The notes under the pieces are model-generated. The model was not told the DNA's origin and ran no database searches. It saw only the letters and a list, made by a program, of their open reading frames with translations. From assembly GCA_015501595.1 (NCBI GenBank), contig JADNRX010000329.1, positions 1-60,957 on the forward strand: a DNA stretch of 60,957 nt. Direction: 5' to 3'. Position numbers and translations under genes: made by a program. The stretch is from Hymenopellis radicata (taxonomy: Eukaryota > Basidiomycota > Agaricomycetes > Agaricales > Physalacriaceae). How positions within the stretch are numbered: the first letter of the stretch is position 1; every line of letters begins with the position of its first letter. Positions 1 to 11,569 of the stretch are shown piece after piece.

Positions 1-626
1 CAACACATATGTATTGCCTCTATACTATTACTATAACGCTCCTTCAGACTAAGTTTTTGATGCGTGGTAGGGAAGGACACGACGTTCTTAAGCTTTGGAT
101 ACTAGAGAGATTCGTAGGCCGCCGCGTTGGGTTCCTACTGGACCTGTCATCTTCTCCCAAACCTGCGGGTATGTCCAGCAGATCCCCACCAGAACCTCAT
201 TCTCGCTGTGCCCCGACCCGTCCGAGTTGCCTCTGCGCCACCACAGGCAGGCAGGCCGCGACAGATATTCTCTGCAATTCCCGCACCGGGGCCTTCTCTT
301 CCCCGAATCGAATCTAGATCAAAGTGTCAGCTTTGAACAGTGGCGTTGGTAATCAAGTGATCGCGAGTGGCGTTTCTTCTCGTTTCTTGATGTCGAACCA
401 CGACCACTCCCATGTCTTTGTTTTGTCAGGCAACGCTATTGGCAATCGCGAATCTACCCTCAGCGGCCTGGATACTCCTGTAGGCGTAAGTATAATAAAC
501 AGTGACACAGGGCTGGAGAAGGCGGTCCAGATGTTGGTCTAGACTAGAGACGCGAACCCATCTCGACTCCCGAATCACCTCATTCCAAATTGCGAAGTGG
601 TGTGGTTTTTCGATAAATACCTTTGA
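1..626. other. No gene recognised; upstream of the ERG25-like gene
   Basis: No frame here shows family motifs, and the short open frames on both strands have no plausible splice partners. The last part is presumably the 5' regulatory region of the sterol oxidase gene that follows. Confidence 0.4.
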
Positions 627-633
627 TATATAA
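627..633 (+). promoter_or_regulatory. TATA-like box of the ERG25-like gene
   Basis: TATATAA lies 37 nt before the ATG at 670. If used, the 5' UTR would be very short. This is a motif match only. Confidence 0.35.
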
Positions 634-669
634 CCACCGCTTTGGAGGGGCTGCACCCATCGAAAAACC

Positions 670-1891
670 ATGGCGTTCAACGCAACCACCTCCTCCTCCT
701 TCTCCGCGGTCTACACCGACACGGACCTGCTCTCGCTGAACTGGGCCGAGCGGCAGTGGGTCGCGTGGTATGTGTGGATAAACAACCCGGTCATTGCGAC
801 GGGCTTGATGAGCTTTTTGATGCATGAAGTGCGTGTTTTTTCCTTCTTGAGGATGTGGCGCTGACGGGGAATTCAAGATTGTGTACTTTGGTCGCGCGAT
901 ACCGTGGATAATCGTCGACGCGACGCCGTTCTTTCGCCGGTGGAAGCTGCAGCCCACGAAGATTCCGACGGCCAAGGAACAGTGGGAGTGCACGAAGCTG
1001 GTTCTGTTCTCCCACTTTACGGTTGAGCTTCCGACGGTGAGTTTGGCGTGTTGGTATGAGGGTGTAAGTGATAGCTGATGCCTGCGGCGCAGATTTGGCT
1101 CTTCCATCCTTTAGCTGAGGCTATTGGCATGTCGACATATCAAGTTCCCTTTCCTTCATGGCAGACGATGGTACCGCAGGTCCTTCTGTTCTTCTTTGTC
1201 GAGGACTTCTGGCACTGGGCAGGTAAGCTGCTCACGTTCAACGCGTGCGCGTGCGCTTTACTCACTTTGAACAGCCCACCGCGCGCTCCACGTCGGCGTG
1301 CTCTACAAGTACATCCACAAAATCCACCACAAGTACCCCGCGCCGTTCGGCCTCGCAGCAGAATACGCGCACCCCGCCGAGGTGCTCATCCTCGGAACCG
1401 GCACCCTCATCGGACCGCTCTTCTACTGCTACTTTACGCAAAACCTGCACATCGTAACCATGTACATCTGGATCACGCTCCGCCTGTTCCAAACTATCGA
1501 TGCGCACAGCGGCTACGGTACGTGTTGGCCCCCCGTGGGATAATTCTTCCCCACTTGTTTGCTGACTGGCTTCTTTCCTACAGACTTCCCCTGGTCTCTG
1601 CAGCACATCATCCCATTCTGGGCTGGCGCCGAGCACCACGACTTCCACCACATGACGTTCACGAGCAACTTTGCTACTTCTTTCAGGTGGTGGGACAGGC
1701 TCTTCGGTACCGACGTCAACTACCTCAGGTACCGCGAGCGCCTGCGCAAGTCCGTCGCGGCGAACAAGGCGATGACCAAGGAGGAGCGCTTGGTCATGGA
1801 GCAGCGGCTGATGGAGCAGTTTGAGGCGGAAGGCGCCGTCGCTGAGGCGGATGTGTATAATGGGAAGGAGAAGAAGAGCAAGGTCGCATAG
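670..1891 (+). CDS. ERG25: C-4 methylsterol monooxygenase (ERG25-like), five exons
   Basis: Predicted exons are 670-828, 878-1036, 1093-1222, 1275-1517 and 1584-1891; phases agree at every junction and give 332 aa. The enzyme family oxidises the C-4 methyl groups of sterol precursors in the ER membrane during ergosterol synthesis, with a di-iron centre held by histidines. The three histidine clusters are visible: HRALH just after the third junction, HKIHHK in exon 4 and HHDFHH in exon 5. Hydrophobic membrane segments (e.g. [14 protein letters not shown]) and a lysine-rich C-terminus (KEKKSKVA) also fit ERG25; the tail resembles an ER-retrieval signal. The start was chosen as the first ATG of the frame; the length is near the fungal norm. 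No damage is seen. Other sterol desaturase superfamily members share the histidine boxes, but the spacing and length suit ERG25 best. Confidence 0.9.
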
Positions 1892-2395
1892 AAAAAGTTG
1901 AAACGTATATACTTATTTGCATCATAATCAGCAGCCCCGACAACGATACTGTTAGGCTGTAATACCTATTCATTCCATGTCTGCTCGTATATGGCGATTG
2001 AGCTCAGCGGCAACGCCACATGCCGTTAATTAACTGATCTTCAGCCCTCAGGCGTGTTATTCCATCGCTTCAGGACGTTCATCAGATTCCGAAGTTGCGA
2101 AACATGAAGCAAGGGTCATTGTAGATCTCCATGGATATCGCGTTGCTGCTGCCGAATTACTTACTGCAGCGAGGGACAATCTCACCCCATCCGTAGGCGT
2201 CAGCGCTTCTGCTGTCCCGCCCGTCTTGGCCCACATTTACGAGCATATGTAGCCCTGGAGGAATGCATAGTATACTATTCAACCGACTCAGTCCAAAGGA
2301 GATGAGTACTGTAAATTTATATACCCTAGTATGGAGGGCCAAAATTCACCGCGCGCGTCGTTGCGCTCGGAGAAGAGTGTTCTATCCTACTCGGA
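1892..2395. other. 3' flank of the ERG25-like gene, no gene seen
   Basis: AT-rich sequence just after the stop probably holds the 3' UTR. Nothing coding is recognised up to the tail of the decayed membrane protein gene on minus. Confidence 0.4.
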
Positions 2396-2485
2396 CTATA
2401 TTCAATGCCCATGTCCTACACATCGGAATTGCTCCGCCGATCCGAGTCCAATTCAAGAGTCAAGGTATGCCCACTGGACGCATTA

Positions 2486-2909
2486 GGCCCTGTTCGGCAA
2501 CGTCGAGAATATTTTCGACGTGTCGAAAGCAAACGTAGAATCGACAAAACCTCGAAAATGATAATCATGGAAGATTGGGCCGAGATCCGGATGTGTTACG
2601 TTAATGTAACGCTTCCACGTCATGGTAGGTCCTGCCCCGCCGAAAACGCCGTAAGGACCGTCAAAATGCTGTATCTCCTTTGCTATATTCTTCTTCCCCG
2701 CCTCAGGATGTCAAGCGAGCGGGCCGAAGGGGGTTGTGGTCAACTTGAGGATCGCGTCGAGACGAGCGGCACGGCGCTGGGGTCACACATAGTCACGCAA
2801 GGTACCGGAACACGGACACAATGGTCCCGAGAGTGATTTTCGACGTTTCATCGATTCTACGTATGGTTTCGACACGTCGAAAATATTCTCGACGTTGCCG
2901 AACAGGGCC
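2486..2909. mobile_element. PIF/Harbinger-like MITE, 424 bp
   Basis: The ends are inverted repeats starting GGCCCTGTTCGGCAACGTCG. The first 43 bp are identical, and similarity continues to about 75 bp. The element is flanked by TTA at 2483-2485 and 2910-2912, matching the 3-bp TWA target duplication of the PIF/Harbinger superfamily. No transposase is encoded, so it is non-autonomous. It lies inside what was the C-terminal coding region of the decayed membrane protein gene: sequence on both sides aligns with the last exon of the copy at 18 kb. Confidence 0.9.
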
Positions 2910-3479
2910 TTAGCGGTCGTCTCACTGTCCCGCCATCTTTGGGCCTCCAAACTGCAGCTGATTGGGAGCGTCGGGCGTCGAGAACTGCTGCTGAAGATCG
3001 TGATCGACAACAGACTAGAACGTGTCCGGAGAGAGTCTTGAAAGAGAGACGATGATCACAATCGCTGCAGCATATAGTCCCTGTACTTGATTACTCAGTA
3101 CAGATCTCGCAGAAACTAGAAAACTACGCACAGAGAAGTGAGGCATGAAATATTCAAAGCGAACGTTCCCGAATAAGCCGTAATCTCCTAACATTAAGCA
3201 GAGCTGGGCTGAATGAGCTTGAAAATCGGAGCGCGGGCTTGAGGAAATATGCATACCCAGAAGAAGCAGTAAATCGAGCCAGACTCCACAAGGAAAAGCA
3301 ATACACTCTCCAGACTTTGTAGCCGCAGAGGATTGTTGTGCTGAAGTTTGTCACCAGAAGACAGAATGTGCCCAGCATGTTGGTTTAAGTTACAGTAAAT
3401 TCAACTTTTCCGGTCAAAATCACAGTTGCAATCGACGTGGCTGTGAAAGAGGGCGATAAGCACTCCGACTATTCTGAGT

Positions 3480-4570
3480 ATCACGATATTCATCTGGAAA
3501 ATGCATACCGTCTATGTAGCGCTACCGTAGTGTGATAGTGCTCATAGTACTCGTAGATCGACCCCCATTACATAGCACTCTGTAGAATGGCCTTTTCTAC
3601 AGTAGAGCTCCGTGCCTGTCACTACCTAACTATAGTTCTACGGGTGTACCGTGCTACAGAGCTCCACTGGCAATTTTATGATATCAATTTTTGGGGGTCT
3701 GGGGATCCTCTGTTGGAAATGCTCGCCGCTGCCGTTGCAGCCACCAGCAATGCTCAGCGGACACGAGCAGATAGACTCTGAGGTCATTACTTATTGCACA
3801 GGATAGGATGGCAAACTCAGAACATGCACATGGATAGTTTGAAGATAATTCATTGAGAATAGATGTGTAGTACGGTAACGATGATCCTACTACTGGTGGA
3901 GACAACGACACGACAGGTAGGGATGATGATAGGTGGAGACGACAATACTACGGGCAACAACAACATGATAGGTAAGTGAATGATGATGAAACGCGGGCAG
4001 GTGGCGAGGTGACATGGTTGCAGAACATTTACCGAGTCCATTGCAAGGCTGATCCGTTTGGCGATGGTGAGCCCGCGAGAAACGACGCCGAGAATGCGAA
4101 AGCTTGGTGATGAGGTCAGTAAGCAAAGCCAGTGGTAAAAAGAATGATGACAAGACTCACCGGGAGGCTCAGTCAAGCAGCCAGTATGGTAGTAGACGGG
4201 TCTGTGCATGAACTCGACTTGGCAATCCGCCTTGGATTGGGCAACAAACGGTGGGCATCCGCAGGAATCAAGTCCGGTTCCAGTTTGTAGTTATAGGGAA
4301 GACGGACTTGAAGAAAAAAAAGGCGATCCGTGTGGTCAGTCGACTTGCGGCAGGGAATATGATGGTGGAAGGAAAACACGCTGCAGGTCTACGGGTGCTA
4401 TGAACATTCCGCAGCTTACAATCGATATCACCGCGTTGTTGCCGAACACCATCATTTTCGCACATGCCTCTGATTTCTATAACCCTCCCATATTGCCTGG
4501 TAGAGTGTATAGTAAATGGGAACTACTGTAGAAATGCCTTTTCTCCTGGAGCTCTATGTAGCCAGCAGGC
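3480..4570. other. Extra 1.1 kb inside an intron of membrane gene copy 1
   Basis: Similarity to copy 2 stops near 3480 and resumes near 4570, at the position of a short intron in copy 2. The extra sequence is bordered by imperfect direct repeats of about 35 bp (near 3585 and 4528, both containing a CTGTAGAA...GCCTTTTCT pattern). Its minus strand holds a short open frame ending in a splice donor (residues include EFMHRPVYYHTGCLTEPPG, about 4147-4260) that looks coding but was not identified. No clear terminal inverted repeats were found. Confidence 0.5.
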
Positions 4571-5140
4571 ATTTCCAGATGTTACCAGCAGTCGCGACCA
4601 AGAGAATGGCAAGATATGCGCGAACGAAAGCGTTGTCGTACCAGATACACCACGTCCACGACATCGCTGAGAAAGTACTACATTTCTGGACTTGTATAGC
4701 GGGAGGTTATGCGATAACTGACATCGGTCCGCCGCAATATCATAGTGACGAGGGACGGCGGATTGTATTCTGCGCCGGCCGACAAGGCAGAAACTGTATG
4801 CCGTAGAACGTTGTTCTAAGATACACATGCGCTGTGGATATCCCAAACATGACGAGCATGGTGAGGAACAGAACAGAGCGAGCGTATGAGGTGCGCAGAC
4901 CGTTATGGCTAGAGATTCTATCAGTGCCTGACTGGCCCTAAGATGGCAGGAACACACATGAGTAGAACGAGCGACATGAGGACTGCTGTCGCGTAAACAC
5001 CTGTAATGCGCAGTACGAATTAGCACCCTACAGAGAAATGAAGCCGAAGAATCACCATATGACGCATACTCAACGTTAGTTTGAACAAGTGAGGCTGTGG
5101 CCCACTGATGCGCGTCACTGGTAGTAATCAAGTCTGACAT

Positions 5141-7617
5141 CCTCGCGCACTCTTAAGGAATGTTCGGTATAGTTTTCGGCAGCCCCAGTGTCTAGCATTT
5201 ATACCGTTCAACTCAAAATGAGCATTAAACCCTACGGGTCTCCAGGCGAGATCAACGTTTCTGAAGATGAGGTTGACTTGTGATCGACAGCCTTCGTTCA
5301 ACCGATCAAACGCGGATCCCAGCCTTCAGCTTCATCACTGAAGCGGAGCACTTCCGCGCGCGCCGAAGACCTGCCGTGAAGTTACTGGGACAGCGGTAAC
5401 AACAAGACCCATCTATATCTGCAGTTACTGGACGCGGAATAGAGCGAGGTGACGAGAATGAGTACCTGTGACGAGTCGGAGTCGTTGAGGTCATGGCCAA
5501 CAATAGAATAAGGTTCAGGCATCCCACTGATTACAGTGGAGCCTTGAATCAATCAGGCGACGCTGGAATTACACGATGCATCCAATCGTCGACGAGAGGA
5601 CTGCTCAATGCTGTCAATGTAGTCACCCTCGACAGCACTTGATCATCAACGAGAACAGGGGGCGGCGCAGAACCTGTACCGGTCGGGGAAAGGGCTTTGC
5701 ATGTTATTCACTGAAGCTGCAGCAGAGAATCATAAGGCGAAGCTCCCCTCGTTAACGGACTTCCTGGAGGTTCGAATTCATTCAGTAGAGTACCTTGTAC
5801 ATCATCTTGGTCTTCTGGAATGACGTTCAGTCCTGAGTAATCTAAACCAGGTAGAGGTCAGTTCCAGTAGCCTGTAGGAACTTGGAACCGTCTGAGGTGA
5901 TACGAGGGATGATTCTGGGGAACGGGAGCTTATTCGGCGGATGCAGAAACGCAGAGATGTTCGAAGAAGAGTGACTTGGCGACGTACTGTCATAGTCCGA
6001 GGACGAATAACATGGTGGTGAGAATTAAGACGCGTCAGTATCACGTGGAATGACTCCGAAAATCCCGGGCGCTTTTGCTGGCGCTTCAATCACCGTTCTG
6101 CTGCTGCCGCGTCTTGAGCAATGGTGGTATCCGACCGACTGCTACGCGGGATGTCCCCGACTCTGTTACTTGTTCAATCTCGGGCCTGCCAGCTTCGGGT
6201 ACCTGGAGACCCTTGAACTTAGGCTTCATCGATCACAAAACGCATTTTCGAGGATGTTCCTCGATGTTTCCCAGGAGACTCAACATTGCTTTCGATTTAC
6301 GGCTTTCCCAGATTATTGGATATGCCTTCGGAATGCATGCTTCCGTTCCCTGTTTTTGGACTATCAAGGTCTTGTAGACATTATTGCGCATACCTATTAC
6401 TATCAAATGATCCTAGTTACCTCCCCTCTTAGACTAATTCTTTCCTTGTGTTTGCTATCAAGAACCAAGAGTATCGAGTGCGTTACGATCCTAGGTAGTC
6501 TTCCCTAGGCACACTACACCTCATGGTTGCCAGATGGCTGAGCTTACCATACGGGAATCAGAGTGGTTGATTTCCTGTGCCGGCGGAAGAGCTTTAAGCA
6601 AAAAAGTCCCTTTTTCTTCCCTGTCTTCGTCTTCTGAGAATAGCAAGAACGGTGAGGTGGGACGCGTTGGGGAGGCCGCCACTCCATCAATCGAAGTACC
6701 AATTCGGGCGGTCCCGTGTTCCGTGATACGCAAAGTATACTTTCTGAGGACAGCGGGAGAAATTGCAACAGTCAAACATGAATTCGTTTACGCAGAAAGA
6801 GGGCCAGAACGCGATACGCGTCGGACGAACGCGCGTGTGACGCTTACCCCGAAATATCCGAATGAACCTTCCTCTTTGGTTGTTCTTCGGTCGTATCGAT
6901 GTAAGTTCAAAAAGAATGACATCGGGTTACCTTCAGGCTCATAAACCAACCGCGCCAGTCGTTCCGAGCCGCTTTCAACCCTTGGGCAAAATGGGAGGCA
7001 GACGAGAAAGGAAGTGCAGTACCGATCAACAAAGAATCGAACATCATGTGTGCGGCGAGTTCGTTAAATCGATGCCGAAGGTGTGCCGGAAAGCTGATGT
7101 GATCACTGATTGGCTCGTTAGCGGACTATGACTTCCTTTTCCGTCACCCTCCCACTTCGCACAAGGACCCGAACGCGGGTCGGAACGCCTTGCACAATGC
7201 TCGATATCGGTCTGGACCATTTCCCTTTTAGGTTCAACTCAGTCATTTTGCTCATTCTCCGTCATTTGGTAAGGATGAGGGTGGATGACATGTCCGCTCA
7301 TCTCACTGGAATTAGAGTACGTCACGGTGGAGGGTTGTCCCTCAACGCACATGGACGTCACCGCTACTGAACATTCATGGCAAAGCAGATAGTCAGCTAG
7401 AAATCCAGCACAGTCGAGCTTCAAGCGGCAACCATCAAACTTGGCCTCGATCTCCTCCGTACATTTCAAGTTTTCACTAGTTCTTGCTGAGAATTTGTTC
7501 ACAGCATACCCCGGTGTGAACATTATGGTCTTCGAATTCCTGATGGTAATGCACGCGAGGGTTCTTGACAACGCTTCTCATCAGTGCCGGGGGCCTCATC
7601 TCGGACAAGTCCATAGG
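5141..7617. other. Non-coding and duplicated flank; no gene recognised
   Basis: From here to about 6055 the sequence is a diverged copy of 19451-20310. Shared landmarks include GAATCAATCAGGC (near 5548 and 19827), TTGATCATCAA (near 5640 and 19924) and a TCACGTGG-containing stretch (near 6040 and 20296). From 6060 to 7617 no protein family, RNA gene or repeat was recognised. Confidence 0.4.
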
Positions 7618-7625
7618 TATATAAG
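7618..7625 (+). promoter_or_regulatory. TATA box of the serine-rich orphan gene
   Basis: TATATAAG lies 185 nt before the ATG at 7810, in front of a pyrimidine-rich stretch. A 5' UTR of about 150 nt would follow. Motif match only. Confidence 0.4.
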
Positions 7626-7809
7626 AAATATAAGTCTGCTCCTCTTCTCTCTAACTCACTCGGCGCGTTTCGCCTCTCTACTCACATCCATTAGCGGCTC
7701 TTTTTGCACGACCACGAGCGGACCTCATTGCTCTTCGCTTCCTGCGTAAACCATAGTCTCCCTGTCTGATACCCGTGATCTATATCGATTTTTCATCATT
7801 CGCTGCTCA

Positions 7810-8710
7810 ATGAAGGTGCCTACTTTCCGCCCTCGACTTAGAATCAACACCAAGGTATGCGACAGTCTCTCTCCCCATTTTCTTCTTGTGCTAACAATTG
7901 AATAGAAGCTAGAGGTGAACGACGACGCTTCGAGTGGTTCAGTGACACCTACACTCGCGCGTTATACGCCGCCCACTCCCGACGAGGAAGAAGTACGTTG
8001 ACCATCTCCCTTTTATATTTATCCAACAGTTTTCTAGCTTCGTACGACTCCTAGTCCGACCGCGACACCAACAAGGCTCACATTCCTTGCTATATGGGAT
8101 CCGGAGTCGGAGCAATATTCCTTGCCTCCATTTGTCCAATTTGTAGACGAACAAGACCCTCCTTGCCTAGAAGTGACAGAAGACGAAGGATTCTACGACT
8201 CGTTGCATTCAAGTCATCCTGACTGCGAACCACATCTAGTTCGTATGATCCCTGCCGTATTACATGATTACACTCTAACAACATCCACAGTCTTCACGAT
8301 TTTCCACGTCTACGACATCCACCTCTAACTTTGTCACTGTATCTGTCCCGCCAACGCCCACGCCCATGCACTTCTTAGATTTCCCTCCGCCGCCCACTGG
8401 CAGAAAGTCTCGCGGCGAGCACTCACGTCCGGGGACTGCCGAGTCTTGCCCTCTTACTCCCACGAGATCCTTTTTCCGCGATCAACAACCCGGATCGAGT
8501 ACTGGTTCTCTAACATCATTCATATCTCGCAAACCCTCCTCCCGCTCCACCAGGCCATCTTCCAAGAGATCCTTTTCGGTCCCAGCGGGTCCCGAATCTC
8601 CTCTCAGCTTCTTAAGGAGGCGCGTTAGCAGCCTTCGGGGGGCCGATGATAATGTTTGGGTCGTCATTGACCTGGAGAATGTAATCAAGGAGCGGGTGGT
8701 CTGTGTTTGA
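7810..8710 (+). CDS. Serine/proline-rich orphan protein, four exons
   Basis: Predicted exons are 7810-7854, 7906-7992, 8038-8238 and 8291-8710, giving 250 aa. All three introns are 45-52 nt, phase 0, with GT and AG ends. I do not recognise the family. The N-terminus is basic (MKVPTFRPRLRINTKK). A proline/threonine stretch (TPPTPDEEE, TTPSPTATPT) follows, then a hydrophobic/acidic middle (LTFLAIWDPESEQYSLPPF). The second half is serine-rich and basic (SRKPSSRSTRPSSKRSFS), ending in a short conserved-looking tail (WVVIDLENVIKERVVCV). There are no membrane segments. The start is the first ATG in frame, about 185 nt after a TATA box. The consistent splice phases and serine-biased composition argue for a real gene, probably an intrinsically disordered regulatory or cytoskeletal protein; that role is only inferred. 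Confidence 0.7.
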
Positions 8711-10213
8711 GTGCGCGCTAGACGCGCCATACACGTACCCGAACATTATAACGGGCGCCTCGGACATGCGTCCTAGTCTCAATTGCTTCAATACTTCTAT
8801 ACGCAAAAATGGGTTAGTACGTTGTGTCTTGGAAACCGTGGTTGTACATATGGAGGGTTCCCTGGCGTGTCGTGGACAGTACCCAACGGACATTTACGCA
8901 TTTAGACGATACAGTGATTATGATGAATATTACGAGCTACAATGTTGTACATAGTTCTATCATGACACGTATGAAAACGAAGCAGGAGCAATCCGCGCTG
9001 AGGTTCCTTTTTCGGAAACAAACTTGAACCCCTTTTGGCATGTGATCGTTCTTGGTTTAGTTGGTCCAACTGCCCTGGTTGTCTGGCACTCTTGTCATCG
9101 ATGATGCTCCGAATTGTGCTGCCCAGCGAACGCTTTTTAGATCAGGTACCCACAGAAGGTAGTTCCAAGGGATGATCGATAACCTTTAGAACGAGTCCGA
9201 AACGGGAAACATCGCACACGACCTCGCAAGTTTATCGCATGACCGTTTTTCGAATGTCCCCTACCCGACTCCGCAATATTGAAGCTATTAGCTTCCTCCG
9301 TCGTGTATAGGACGCTATAGGTACCGTACCCCAGTTTATGTTCCACTTGGGCTTACATGGCGGGAACAGCATATTGGTTCCCGATCAGAAGGGACTGCAC
9401 CGGACGAAATTTGTGTCTTCTCTGCGCTGCACAGATGCCTTCAGGCGCCCAAACCTAAATTATAGCTGCACGTATGCGTTGGATGGATTCACTCCGGCTG
9501 TTCCTTCGGCTCTCCGTGTGCACGGCTATGGCGGCCTCGTTATTGCTTGTCCATTGGCATTTGGAAGGCACCGTTGACGAGAAGTCCATTTGACAGTGAA
9601 TGTCCATCGTCATTAAAACCTTGTTTGACGGTGCCGTTATCGACTGATGGACCGACGAAGGGGGGAGATGGGAGTCCTCAAGTAGCGCAGTTTCTTGTTT
9701 TTCCTCGGTACGTACTGAACGTACTGAACTCGTTGCAGTCATCGGCGTGGAATTGGCGGTGATGGCATTTTCGGCACGTATATCCAGACTGCTTCCGTCT
9801 CAGCGTGCACGGTCTCTGCATCGGCACGTCTTAAACTTTGGCGGTGGCGACATGCGAATCGCGACCGTCACGGTGTTGGACATTTCCTGCAAACATATGC
9901 ACACAGTCTCGACAACCGTCGGCTTCAACCAGCATGTCCCCTGAGATGGGCGGATTGTGCATGCGACGCGGATTAGGAATAAGTATAGTCGTATTCTCCT
10001 ACATAACTCATCTATGCCATGCTAATCTCTTGCACAATGCATTCAAATATGGATGGCTTGGTAATGACTTCAGCATACTCGACATTTCATTGATTTCATT
10101 GCTCACAATGGTTGGGTCGCGTCCAACCTCAGAAGCTGTGCTCTGAGGTTGACCATGTTTGGCGTACCTCAAATCCGACTTGAACTTAAACAACCTTGTC
10201 GTCGAGGACCACT
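8711..10213. other. Intergenic; nothing recognised
   Basis: No family motif, splice-consistent frame, RNA gene or terminal repeat was found. The short open frames overlap each other on both strands as in non-coding sequence. Confidence 0.4.
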
Positions 10214-11569
10214 ATGCAGAACCTCCCAAACGACATCTTGTTTGAAGTTTTCGCCATCCTCAGTGCAGACGGATATACGGTCGGCGATAATTCTGCCGCT
10301 CCATGGAATCTTGCCAGAGTCGCACGACGCTGGCGGCAGACCGCCCTCGGCCACTCCTCCTTGTGGGCGAACATAAAGCTTTATATCACTCGGTCTACAC
10401 ATCTATCACGATGCAGCCATCTTCCCCTCGCGCTAGAGAGAAGTGGGACGCATCCTTTGACATTTTCCTTCCGCTCACTTCTTCCCTCGTCCGACTCCGC
10501 TCCTCTTAAACATATCGTACCTGCCCTTGTCGCATTATGTAAAGAAACGCGGAGATGGAAATCAGCCAAGTTCTGTATACCGACAAGTGTAACCGCGATA
10601 CTCCTCATCGAGCTAGATGGGCCATTCGATTGTCTGGAGGAGATCTGGCTCGAGAAGCTGGAACGAGAATTCAAATCCCAATACGACTTTTCCGAAAAGG
10701 GCGTGGGCGTTGATTTGTCTACCCTCTTCCTCGACACGCCTAAACTCATCGATGTGGTGTGCAACTTTGACATCCCATTCCAACTTCCGTGGGCACAGTT
10801 AAGGCTATTCAGATATCACATCACATCGAACCGTATGATTCCCTACATCACTTCCATCGCCCATCTCTGTCCGCAGTTGGAAGTCTTCAAAGCACAGCAG
10901 TGGACCGCCGACGGAGGAACCGAGGGAACGATAACACCTCCCGCTGGCCATGCAGGTCCCGCTATCCTCCCCCACTTGGAGCTTGCCGACATCGGTCTCG
11001 AGCCCCTTCTTGACCTCATGACCGTGCCTGCGCTCAAGACCATCACAGTGCAGTCAGCAGCTGAGGACGACCACATCGTTCCTCTCATCCAGCGTTCAGC
11101 GTGCTATGATCTGGAAATGCTCATCGCTATAAAGCGGGGGCCCATCCACATCATTCATCTCATTGAAGAGCCGAAATTCACGAAATTGTGCTTTTTGCTG
11201 CTCGTCGGTCCATCGTATGACCCGCTTGCGATATTCAGTGCGTTGCGGGATAGAGCGTCTCTCCCAGCGCTAGACGCGATTTCTCTGATGGGTACGGGTG
11301 CGCCACATGCGGGTGAACACTATGTAGGGTGTTTCGCACTTCTGAGGGTGATTTTGGAGGTGGTGCAGGCTCGGGAGTTCAAGTCGGTGAGTGTGGGGAT
11401 GTTTTCAGGAATTTGCATCAGATACGCTCTGCAGCCGGTTGACCGGCGATTGGATACTTCCGATTGTCTCGCGAAACTTGAAGAGCAGGCGAGGAATAGA
11501 GGAGTTGATTTGAATGTTATGTTTTGTGGTGGGTCTCTGTCTCTGCCTTGTCATCATGTAAGTAACTGA
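10214..11569 (+). CDS. F-box protein, agaricomycete type
   Basis: This is a single long frame of 451 aa from the ATG at 10214. It begins with an F-box (LPNDILFEVFAIL, then NLARVARRWRQTALGHSSLW, residues about 4-55). In this family the F-box binds Skp1 and recruits substrates to SCF ubiquitin ligases. The remainder is the leucine-rich, weakly conserved C-terminal part usual for the expanded F-box set of mushrooms; the target is unknown. A good splice donor (GTAAGT at 11558) lies just before the stop. Splicing to the acceptor at 11610 would remove 53 nt and replace the last few residues by a longer tail, so the 3' end is uncertain. No frameshifts are visible. Confidence 0.85.
   Translation: MQNLPNDILFEVFAILSADGYTVGDNSAAPWNLARVARRWRQTALGHSSLWANIKLYITRSTHLSRCSHLPLALERSGTHPLTFSFRSLLPSSDSAPLKHIVPALVALCKETRRWKSAKFCIPTSVTAILLIELDGPFDCLEEIWLEKLEREFKSQYDFSEKGVGVDLSTLFLDTPKLIDVVCNFDIPFQLPWAQLRLFRYHITSNRMIPYITSIAHLCPQLEVFKAQQWTADGGTEGTITPPAGHAGPAILPHLELADIGLEPLLDLMTVPALKTITVQSAAEDDHIVPLIQRSACYDLEMLIAIKRGPIHIIHLIEEPKFTKLCFLLLVGPSYDPLAIFSALRDRASLPALDAISLMGTGAPHAGEHYVGCFALLRVILEVVQAREFKSVSVGMFSGICIRYALQPVDRRLDTSDCLAKLEEQARNRGVDLNVMFCGGSLSLPCHHVSN

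Larger units (their letters stand above)
2396..5140 (-). pseudogene. Decayed multi-pass membrane protein gene (copy 1)
   Basis: This is a damaged paralog of the gene at 18052-19450, sharing its ATG context, the first two introns and the motifs SVLFLTMLVMFGISTAH, YFLSD, MLGTFCLLVTNFSTT and YAAAIVIIVSLSRLSPDTF. It reads from 5140 (MSDLITTSDAHQW) downwards. Breaks visible against copy 2: a CAG to TAG stop just before YFLSD; a deletion of about 10 nt in the next helix; loss of the segment after KVWR; and a TAC to TAG stop at 3015-3017. About 1.1 kb of foreign sequence sits in an intron, and a MITE in the last coding part. A TATAAATG motif lies about 60 nt upstream of the ATG, as in copy 2. The family is a large agaricomycete set of roughly seven-helix proteins of unknown function. 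Confidence 0.8.

Noticed and set aside
9..352. Open frames before the sterol oxidase gene
   Set aside because: Overlapping frames with no family motif, codon pattern or splice partner.
6534..6944. 136-codon frame on plus
   Set aside because: No recognisable domain and frames of similar length on minus at the same place; treated as chance.
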